Assembly (NCBI GenBank): GCA_934647145.1 | Contig: CAKUFB010000095.1 | Location: 1 to 8,929, forward strand | DNA length: 8,929 nucleotides | Direction of reading: 5' to 3' | DNA from: an uncultured Clostridia bacterium | GTDB taxonomy: Bacteria > Bacillota > Clostridia > Christensenellales > Aristaeellaceae | Shown: positions 3,635 through 8,929 of the stretch, one piece after another | Layout of the letters: each line of letters starts with the position of its first letter | Position numbering within the stretch: the stretch's first letter is position 1 | Made by a program: the position numbers and the translations under genes | The notes under the pieces: model-generated | Database searches by the model: none | Seen by the model: only the letters and a program-made list of their open reading frames with translations | What the model was told of the DNA's origin: nothing

Positions 3635-6234
3635 GCTTCCTTCAAAAGCTCTGCGACGCGTATGACGCGGTCATCGATACCGCCGGCGCGCAGGGCGAGA
3701 ACGCGCTGCTGCCCGTCGGCTTCATTCAGAAGAAAATCAAATATGACATCCTCCTGTCCCCTTCCGGCGAGTTTATCACCGCGCGGCAGCTGCCGGACGG
3801 CGGGCAGTCCTTCGCCGTTCCCTCCTCCCCGCAGGCGGAGGGGCGCACGGGCTCGACCTGCGCGCCCTTTCCCCTGGCCGACGAGCTCAAGTACCTGATC
3901 GCGGACCGGGAGCATCCGTTTTTTGAAGGCTACATTGCCCAGCTGACCGACTGGTGCCATGCGCCCCATGCGCCGGAATGCCTGCGCATCCTGCTGAATT
4001 ATCTCAAAAAGGAGAGGCTGCATGCCGACCTGCGCTCGGTTTCCGGGCTCAGGCTCCGGTATTCCGGGCAGGACGGCGAGGGCGCGGACGCCAAGAGCGT
4101 CGCCTGCTTCAGCATTGCCTGCGCCGGGGAGGAGCAGCGCCTGTGGATGCGCGAGGACGTGCGCCAAAGCTGGGTCAGGCTGCTCGCCTCCAGACCCGCC
4201 CAATCAACCGGACTGTGCTATGTCACCGGGCTGCGGCTGCCCATCATGGAGAACCACCCCAAGCTGCAGGGCAACGCCAAGCTCATTTCGTCCCGGGACA
4301 CGGGCTTTCCCTTCCAGTATAAGGGGCGCTTTGTCGAGGAGCGAAGCGCGGCGACCGTCAGCGTCATGGCCTCCTGCAAGGCGCACAACGCGCTCAAGTG
4401 GCTGCTCGAGCGCCAGGGCTTTCGCAGGTATGGCATGAGCCTCGTCGGCTGGAACACGAAAGCGCCGGCGCTCGAGCCGGTGGATGAAAAGCCGGCTCCC
4501 GATACCTTCGAACCCTATCTCTGCGCGCTTTTCAACTCCATTGAGGGCGACGTTCAGGCGCTTGAGGCCTTTTCCAGGCCCGACGAGCTCTCCGCCGACG
4601 TCCGGCAGCGCATCGAGCACATCGTACTCGTCGGCCTGCAGGCCGCAACGAACGGCCGCATGTCGGTCACCTACGAGCAGGAAATGCCGGGGAATCTCTT
4701 TTCCGCGCGCGTCCGTCAGTGGCATGAAGCCTGCCGCTGGCAAATGCCTTCTCCGCCCGGCGGCGAATCCGACCGCCCGGCCACGTGGAGGGAAATCTGC
4801 GAGGCCGTCATGGGCGCGGACGCGGTTCGAATCGCACTGAGCGACTTCAACGACAGCAAAGCCGCCACGAAGCGCATGCGGGAGCTCCAGCTTCGCCTGC
4901 TGCACTGCACCGTCGACGGACAGGCGCTCCCCCGCAGCATGGTCGAGGCCGCCTTTCACAGAGCCGTTCAGCCCCTGAGCTTCACAAACGCCAGGGGAAA
5001 ATGGGACGGCGGCGCGTGGCTCGACTGTGTCGCAGCGGCCTGCGCCATGATCCGCAGGCATGCCCTTGACCGCTCGGACGCGCCCATTCCGTCGCCGGCG
5101 CTCGACGCCTCCTGTACCGACCGGGATTATCTCTACGGCCGCCTGTTCGCGATGGCGCACGGGATTGAGCGGGCGGCAAGCGGCGACGGCAAGACCAGCG
5201 CCGTCCGCCTGATGACGCGCTTCGTTCAGCAGCCCGGGGCGGCATGGCCTGAGCTGTACAGGAAGCTGCTCCCCTGCCTCAGGACGCTGGGCGAGGCGGG
5301 ATACGCGCAGCGCTGCAAGCGTCAGCTCGGCCGGATCGAGGGCCTGTTCCGCGCCCCGGACGTGCGCGGCGACCGGCCGCTCTCCTTCCGCTTCCTGATC
5401 GGCTTCAGCGCCCAGTCCCGGGCGTTTTCGCTCGACGAGGAGGATTCCCAGGCGCAGCTCCCGCCGCCTGATGCCGCGCCGCCGAAAACGCGCGACGAGC
5501 TGTTCGGCTGTCTGCTGGCCGTCGCGGATTGCTTCGAGTGGCATTCCGAGCGGCAGGAAGCCGAAGACGGAACAATCCTCAGCAGCCGGGACGGCCGCAC
5601 AAACGCCATGCGGCTCACCGCCGCCTTCGCCGACAGACCCATGACCACCTGGCCGAAAATTCACGACCGGCTGATTCCGTATCTGGAAAAATGCGGCGTG
5701 AAGGCCGCCGCGGACGCCCAGTGCCTGCTTTGCAAAATCGAGCAGAGCTTCCTTCCGGAGGAGCGCCTGTCCGACGCGCCGCTGGGATGCGGCTTTCTGC
5801 ACGGATACCTGACGATGCTTGAAGCGCTGTCGGCCGAATCCGGCCTAAACAGGCAGGCATGGAAGCCCGCCGCCGTTCCCTTCAAGGCGCCATCCACGCG
5901 CGACGCCGCGTTCGGCATGCTTCTGGCGCTGGAAAACCAAATGGAGCGCTACGCGCTGGATCTCGAGAAAACGGAGGAGGAAAACCGGCCCAGCAACGCC
6001 ATGCGCTTCATGGCGCGCACCGCCCAGCGCCCGAACGAGGTCTGGGGCTACCTTGCGGAGCGCATGCGCCCCTATCAGCGGAAAAGCGGGTTTTCTGAGG
6101 AAATTCGCCGCCGCGCGGACGCGCTGCACGCGTTCATACTGGAGCGGCAGTGGGACAGCGACGCGCCCCTCGGCCCCGCCTACCTCTATTACTTTTATTT
6201 GCACAACCAATCTTCAGAACGAAAGGATGAGTAA
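3631..6234 (+). CDS. cas8c: Type I-C Cas8c (Csd1) large subunit with three tandem Cas11-like C-terminal modules
   Basis: Cas8c recognises the PAM and anchors the crRNA 5' end in type I-C Cascade. The N-terminal part (about 1-490) follows the family: MSFLQKLCDAYDAVIDTAG, then GLCYVTGLRLPIMENHPKLQ (194-213), NALKWLLE (253-260) and VGWN (272-275). At 867 residues it is about 250 longer than usual, and the excess lies in the C-terminus. There the Cas11-like unit occurs three times (about 497-598, 619-735, 756-862), each with an L-F/G-x-LLA helix, an [SN]AxRxM...P..W...L.PYL segment and a closing aromatic helix. I see no well-spaced Shine-Dalgarno plus start codon for an internally initiated Cas11c. 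A GAGGAGG at 5438-5444 lacks a start at useful distance. The start is GTG 3631, overlapping the cas5c stop. cas7c begins three bases after the stop. Confidence 0.92.
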   Translation: MSFLQKLCDAYDAVIDTAGAQGENALLPVGFIQKKIKYDILLSPSGEFITARQLPDGGQSFAVPSSPQAEGRTGSTCAPFPLADELKYLIADREHPFFEGYIAQLTDWCHAPHAPECLRILLNYLKKERLHADLRSVSGLRLRYSGQDGEGADAKSVACFSIACAGEEQRLWMREDVRQSWVRLLASRPAQSTGLCYVTGLRLPIMENHPKLQGNAKLISSRDTGFPFQYKGRFVEERSAATVSVMASCKAHNALKWLLERQGFRRYGMSLVGWNTKAPALEPVDEKPAPDTFEPYLCALFNSIEGDVQALEAFSRPDELSADVRQRIEHIVLVGLQAATNGRMSVTYEQEMPGNLFSARVRQWHEACRWQMPSPPGGESDRPATWREICEAVMGADAVRIALSDFNDSKAATKRMRELQLRLLHCTVDGQALPRSMVEAAFHRAVQPLSFTNARGKWDGGAWLDCVAAACAMIRRHALDRSDAPIPSPALDASCTDRDYLYGRLFAMAHGIERAASGDGKTSAVRLMTRFVQQPGAAWPELYRKLLPCLRTLGEAGYAQRCKRQLGRIEGLFRAPDVRGDRPLSFRFLIGFSAQSRAFSLDEEDSQAQLPPPDAAPPKTRDELFGCLLAVADCFEWHSERQEAEDGTILSSRDGRTNAMRLTAAFADRPMTTWPKIHDRLIPYLEKCGVKAAADAQCLLCKIEQSFLPEERLSDAPLGCGFLHGYLTMLEALSAESGLNRQAWKPAAVPFKAPSTRDAAFGMLLALENQMERYALDLEKTEEENRPSNAMRFMARTAQRPNEVWGYLAERMRPYQRKSGFSEEIRRRADALHAFILERQWDSDAPLGPAYLYYFYLHNQSSERKDE
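5119..6216 (+). repeat. Three diverged tandem protein repeats within cas8c (Cas11-like modules)
   Basis: Repeat 1 (codons 497-598) opens YLYGRLFAMAHGIERA and contains SAVRLMTRFVQQPGAAWPEL. Repeat 2 (619-735) opens ELFGCLLAVADCFEWH and contains NAMRLTAAFADRPMTTWPKI. Repeat 3 (756-862) opens AAFGMLLALENQMERY and contains NAMRFMARTAQRPNEVWGYL. Each closes with a second conserved segment: RPLSFRFLIGFSAQSRAF, DAPLGCGFLHGYLTMLEA and DAPLGPAYLYYFYLHNQ. The DNA copies are strongly diverged, so the duplication is old and has been kept in frame. Repeats 2 and 3 are linked by short spacers with Pro and charged residues. Confidence 0.85.
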
Positions 6235-6237
6235 AGC

Positions 6238-7161
6238 ATGGCCGCCCTGAAAAACAAGATTGATTTCGCCCTCGTTTTCACCGTGCGCAACGCGAACCCC
6301 AACGGCGATCCTCTCGACGGCAATCGGCCGCGCACGACCTATGAAGGCCTCGGCGAGGTGTCCGACGTCTGTCTCAAGCGCAAGATCCGCAACCGCTGGA
6401 TCGACGAAGGCCATCCCGTGTTTGTCCAGTCCGATAACCGGCGCGCCGAAGGGGACAGCTATCGTTCCCTGAGGGAGCGCGCGGAGGGCTGTCCGGAGCT
6501 GCGGGCGTGCCTTGCCGCGATCAACGCCCAGAAAAAATCGAAGGACGCGGAGGGGGCCGTGACCCGCGAGGACTACGCCCGCATCGCCTGCCGGACGTGG
6601 CTGGACGTGCGCGCCTTCGGCCAGGTCTTCGCGTTCAAGTCCGGCAAAAAGAACGATGAAGAGGGCAGCGACGCCGTGTCCATCGGCATCCGCGGCCCGG
6701 TGAGCATCCAAAGCGCGTTTTCCGTGAAGAACGTCCACATCGTCAGCACGCAAATCACAAAATCAGTCAACCTGGAAACCCACACCGACCCCGACCGGAA
6801 GGCCGCCGATACCATGGGCATGAAGCACCGCGTTTCCTACGGCGTGTACGTCGCCTTCGGCTCAATCAATGCGCACTTCGCCGCCAAGACCGGCTTCAGC
6901 GCCGAGGACGCGGAAGCGCTCAGGGAGGCGTTACGCACCCTTTTCCGCAACGACGCAAGCGCCGCCCGGCCTGACGGCGCCATGGAGGTGGTGAAGCTCA
7001 TCTGGTGGGAGCACAACTGCCCGGACGGCCAGTATCCCTCCGCGGTGGTTCATCGTTCCCTGCGCGTCGAGCAGCCGGACGACCCGTCCGCCTTCCCGGT
7101 CATCACCGTGGACGAGTCGGTGACTCAGGGTCTCAAGCCCACCCCGTGTGTCGGCGAATGA
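6238..7161 (+). CDS. cas7c: Type I-C Cas7c (Csd2) crRNA-binding backbone subunit
   Basis: Cas7c polymerises along the crRNA guide and pins every sixth base out of the duplex, forming the Cascade backbone. This 307-residue protein starts IDFALVFTVRNANPNGDPLD (8-27) and has LKRKIRNRW (46-54), the long hydrophilic thumb region (60-115), TWLDVRAFGQVFAFK (120-134), VSIGIRGPVSIQSAFSV (147-163) and the family signature DTMGMKHRVSYGVYVAFGSI (191-210). KLIWWEHN (253-260) lies near the end. The length is close to the usual 280-300. ATG 6238 has AAAGGATGAG upstream and follows cas8c by three bases, so all three genes share one mRNA. It is the last cas gene: a hairpin and a convergent unrelated gene follow where cas4, cas1 and cas2 would normally be. 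Confidence 0.95.
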   Translation: MAALKNKIDFALVFTVRNANPNGDPLDGNRPRTTYEGLGEVSDVCLKRKIRNRWIDEGHPVFVQSDNRRAEGDSYRSLRERAEGCPELRACLAAINAQKKSKDAEGAVTREDYARIACRTWLDVRAFGQVFAFKSGKKNDEEGSDAVSIGIRGPVSIQSAFSVKNVHIVSTQITKSVNLETHTDPDRKAADTMGMKHRVSYGVYVAFGSINAHFAAKTGFSAEDAEALREALRTLFRNDASAARPDGAMEVVKLIWWEHNCPDGQYPSAVVHRSLRVEQPDDPSAFPVITVDESVTQGLKPTPCVGE

Positions 7162-7180
7162 TTTCCCCGATAAAAGCAGC

Positions 7181-7214
7181 GCGGGCGTCCGATCGGACGC
7201 CCGCATGAGTTTTC
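7181..7214 (+). terminator. Hairpin terminator of the cas operon, possibly bidirectional
   Basis: GCGGGCGTCC (7181-7190) and GGACGCCCGC (7195-7204) form a perfect 10-bp stem with loop GATC. The plus-strand tail (ATGAGTTTTCG) has four T's six bases away. The minus-strand tail (GCTGCTTTTATC) is similar, so the hairpin may serve both convergent genes. It marks the right edge of the CRISPR island. Confidence 0.7.
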
Positions 7215-7223
7215 GCAGTCTCG

Positions 7224-7268
7224 GCGATTAATCGCGATTTTGAGGTATCCCCGCTGACGACTCGTCAG
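7224..7268. repeat. Two short palindromes between convergent genes
   Basis: GCGATTAATCGC (7224-7235) is a perfect 12-bp palindrome. CTGACGA (7254-7260) pairs with TCGTCAG (7262-7268) across one central base and overlaps the stop codon of the glycosylphosphotransferase gene. Neither has a proper T tract. They may be weak secondary structures at the 3' ends or protein-binding sites; no role can be assigned. No CRISPR repeat was found in this gap. Confidence 0.4.
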
Positions 7269-8707
7269 GCAATGTTCCTGTCGTGCTTCTCGCCGCCGTC
7301 CGAAGCGTCCTGGGCGGCTTCCTCGTGCATAGCCGTCGTCTGACCGGCCTGAATGCCCTCAGTGCTTTCGGACACGAACAGAATCTTGACCGTCGCGAAG
7401 ATGATTCTCAGGTCTTCGAGCAGGCTGGGTTTGGCCATGTACATCAGATCCATCTGCAGCTTATCATAGGGATCCGTATTGTACTTGCCATACACCTGCG
7501 CGTAGCCGGTCAGTCCCGCCTTTGCCTGCAGCCTGAGGCTGAACTCCGGTATTTGGCGCTCGTACTGGCGCGCAATCTCGGGACGCTCCGGGCGCGGGCC
7601 GACGACGCTCATGCTGCCGCCCAGGATGTTGAACAGCTGCGGCAGCTCATCCAGGCGGCAGGCGCGGATGAAGCGTCCGACCGGCGTAATGCGGTCGTCG
7701 TTTTCACCGGAGCAGAGGCGGGCGACCCCGTCCTTTTCCGCGTCTGTGCGCATGCTCCTGAACTTCAGAATGCTGAACGGACGGCCGCCGCGCGTCAGCC
7801 GGGTCTGGCGATACAGCACCGGGCCGCCGTCCTGCGCCCTGATCGCGATGGCCACGCCCAGCATCAGCGGACTGGTCAGCAGAATCGCCGCCGCGCTGGC
7901 CGCCACGTCAAACAGCCGCTTGAAAAAGAGGAACTCGGGCGACGGGCTGTAGCTCTCCACCCGCAGCAAGGGCCGATGGCACAGGTGCGTCCGCCGGGCG
8001 CCGCTCATCAGCAGATCGCCGATGCGCGGGGCCACATACGCACAGATTCCGTGGGCGACGCAATACTTGAGAATCCGGTTTCGCTCGTGACTGTGTATGC
8101 CGCACAGAATCGCCGCGTCCATGCCCTCGAGCGGACGCATCTCCTTCTTCAGGCATTCCTCCGCCGTGCACTGAACCTGCACGCTGAACATGCCGCCCAG
8201 ACCCTCCCGGTCAAGCAGCTCGTCCGCGCTGGATTTTTGATCATAGATGACGGCCGTTTTCTGCCCGGCGAAGCGGCTTTTATGCCAGGCATGCGCAAGC
8301 CTGCACCACACGGCGCTCAAGAGCAGCTGCCCGCTCAGCGCCAGCAGCGCCGGGAGCAGGTTGGGGAAGCCGCCGTTCATCAGCCACAGGACGATGAACA
8401 GGAAGGCGTCCGTCATGAGAATACTCAGCAGCTGGCTGACCAGCAGCTCGCCCGGCCGCCTGACGGAAAGGAGAAAGGCGTCGTAGGTTCGGCCAAAGAA
8501 GCAGAAGAGCAGCACAAAGAGGGCGACGACGCACGCGCTGCGCAGCGGAGAAACCGCCACCGCCACCCTGGGCGCGTAATACGCAAGCCAGCAGCCCAAA
8601 AAGGGCAGCGTGACCAGAAGCACGTTCACAGCCTTCGCCCCTCTCAGGCAGGCCTCGCGAAACACCCCGTTTGCCGGTTTTTCAGCGGACGTCCTCCTGT
8701 TTTGCAT
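7265..8707 (-). CDS. Polyprenyl glycosylphosphotransferase (undecaprenyl-phosphate sugar-phosphate transferase)
   Basis: This family transfers a sugar phosphate from a nucleotide sugar to undecaprenyl phosphate at the inner membrane, starting an exopolysaccharide or capsule repeat unit. The 480-residue protein is of the long WcaJ/CpsE type. It has hydrophobic segments at about 26-45, 56-72, 88-110 and 117-136, then a soluble region (about 150-255) resembling the Rossmann-like domain of the family. The catalytic domain follows: a membrane helix at 264-290, KFRSMRTDAE (315-324), RLDELPQL with the Asp353-Glu354 pair, SVVGPRPERPE (367-377) and KAGLTGYAQVYG (396-407). I chose ATG 8707 because GGAAAGAGG lies just upstream. 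A longer frame from GTG 8806 would start between the -35 and -10 boxes. The sugar and the pathway cannot be read from the sequence. It is convergent to cas and probably unrelated. Confidence 0.93.
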   Translation of the reverse strand: MQNRRTSAEKPANGVFREACLRGAKAVNVLLVTLPFLGCWLAYYAPRVAVAVSPLRSACVVALFVLLFCFFGRTYDAFLLSVRRPGELLVSQLLSILMTDAFLFIVLWLMNGGFPNLLPALLALSGQLLLSAVWCRLAHAWHKSRFAGQKTAVIYDQKSSADELLDREGLGGMFSVQVQCTAEECLKKEMRPLEGMDAAILCGIHSHERNRILKYCVAHGICAYVAPRIGDLLMSGARRTHLCHRPLLRVESYSPSPEFLFFKRLFDVAASAAAILLTSPLMLGVAIAIRAQDGGPVLYRQTRLTRGGRPFSILKFRSMRTDAEKDGVARLCSGENDDRITPVGRFIRACRLDELPQLFNILGGSMSVVGPRPERPEIARQYERQIPEFSLRLQAKAGLTGYAQVYGKYNTDPYDKLQMDLMYMAKPSLLEDLRIIFATVKILFVSESTEGIQAGQTTAMHEEAAQDASDGGEKHDRNIA

Positions 8708-8782
8708 CGCATGTACCTCTTTCCTTCCGATTTGCTCCGGACGCGGCGCTCTGCATATCGCCGTGTATATCCAGCGTACCGC

Positions 8783-8817
8783 TATCATATGATACGCGAA
8801 AACCACGCCTGTGTCAA
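8783..8817 (-). promoter_or_regulatory. Promoter of the glycosylphosphotransferase gene with a palindrome over the -10
   Basis: On the minus strand TTGACA (8817-8812) and TATCAT (8794-8789) are separated by 17 bp. The predicted start is near 8782, giving a leader of about 75 nt. The perfect palindrome TATCATATGATA (8794-8783) covers the -10 and reaches the start site, which is a typical place for a repressor operator. Confidence 0.82.
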
Positions 8818-8895
8818 GGGAAAAGCGCCCCCGCGCGCCTGCCGCCGGCGTTAAGCTTTCGCACGCCGTTTCCGCCGGACGGCAAACGCGCCGCC

Positions 8896-8929
8896 TCAGA
8901 CTGTCGAAAAACCCCGGAGAGCTCGAGAG
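8896..8929 (-). terminator. Probable terminator tail of a minus-strand gene beyond the right edge (cut)
   Basis: On the minus strand the window starts CTCTCGAGCTCTCCGGGG followed by TTTTTCGACAGTCTGA (8911-8896). A G/C-rich half-stem plus a T tract suggests the end of an intrinsic terminator whose other arm lies outside the window. The T tract and downstream bases nearly repeat those at 160-175 (15 of 16). No coding region was recognised between 8818 and 8929. Confidence 0.45.

Noticed and set aside
5430..5470. Internal Cas11c start within cas8c
   Set aside because: GAGGAGG at 5438-5444 is not followed by ATG, GTG or TTG at a usable distance, so internal initiation is not supported here.
4204..5802. 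Long minus-strand open frame inside cas8c
   Set aside because: Antisense shadow of a clear Cas8c; compositionally biased, with no recognisable domain.
7205..7264. CRISPR array downstream of cas7c
   Set aside because: The 60-base gap contains only two short palindromes and no GTCGC or GTGGATTGAAA motif.
8708..8806. 33-residue N-terminal extension of the glycosylphosphotransferase from GTG 8806
   Set aside because: It would start upstream of the -10 box, so the codons would not be transcribed; ATG 8707 has a Shine-Dalgarno site.
7283..8854. Long plus-strand open frame over the glycosylphosphotransferase
   Set aside because: The minus-strand gene has a promoter, ribosome site and conserved motifs; this frame is rich in Arg, Gln and His with no domain.

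Overview
The window looks like chromosome from a GC-rich Firmicute, most likely a gut clostridium. This is inference, based on high GC coding sequence, consensus sigma-A-type promoters (17-bp spacers), Gram-positive Shine-Dalgarno sites, a clostridial-looking adenylosuccinate synthetase and a MITE-like repeat of a kind I associate with gut clostridia. No species can be named.

Layout. Positions 2-130 hold the last codons of a MATE-type efflux transporter, followed by two tandem intrinsic terminators. A housekeeping unit follows: purA (377-1654) and, 22 bases later, an XRE-type regulator with a degenerate LexA/S24-like C-terminal domain (1677-2393), closed by a strong hairpin terminator (2401-2427). 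Positions 2430-7204 form an island with a type I-C CRISPR effector operon: cas5c, cas8c and cas7c. No cas3, cas4, cas1, cas2 or ordinary CRISPR array flanks it. A hairpin terminator separates it from a convergent polyprenyl glycosylphosphotransferase gene (7265-8707, minus strand), which has its own consensus promoter.

The most interesting part is the 482-base gap between the regulator and cas5c. It contains a near-perfect plus-strand promoter for the cas genes (TTGACA, 17 bp, TATACT with an extended -10 TG), a MITE-like palindrome (2531-2686), and a small minus-strand transcription unit. That unit has a promoter (TTGATT, 17 bp, TATAAT) whose predicted start falls on the first base of one degenerate type I-C repeat (GTCGC...GCGTGGATTGAAAT). 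A guide-like segment and a hairpin with four T's follow. Guide positions 1-21 match the DNA just upstream of the cas promoter -35 box at 18 of 21 positions. The mismatches within the first 18 are only at positions 6 and 12, the bases that type I Cascade flips out and does not read. The site has a CTC (YYC-type) PAM and lies one base from the -35 box. I read this as a CreR-like, crRNA-resembling RNA that directs Cas5c-Cas8c-Cas7c to repress its own promoter.

The second unusual feature is Cas8c. At 867 residues it is about 250 longer than usual, and the excess is accounted for by three tandem copies of the Cas11-like C-terminal module. Canonical I-C Cascade has one such module in Cas8c plus two separate Cas11c subunits made by internal initiation, so this protein may carry all three in one chain. 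Together the locus looks like a nuclease-less, adaptation-less, self-regulated I-C Cascade. It either uses Cas3 and arrays elsewhere in the genome or serves as a guide-directed DNA-binding complex.
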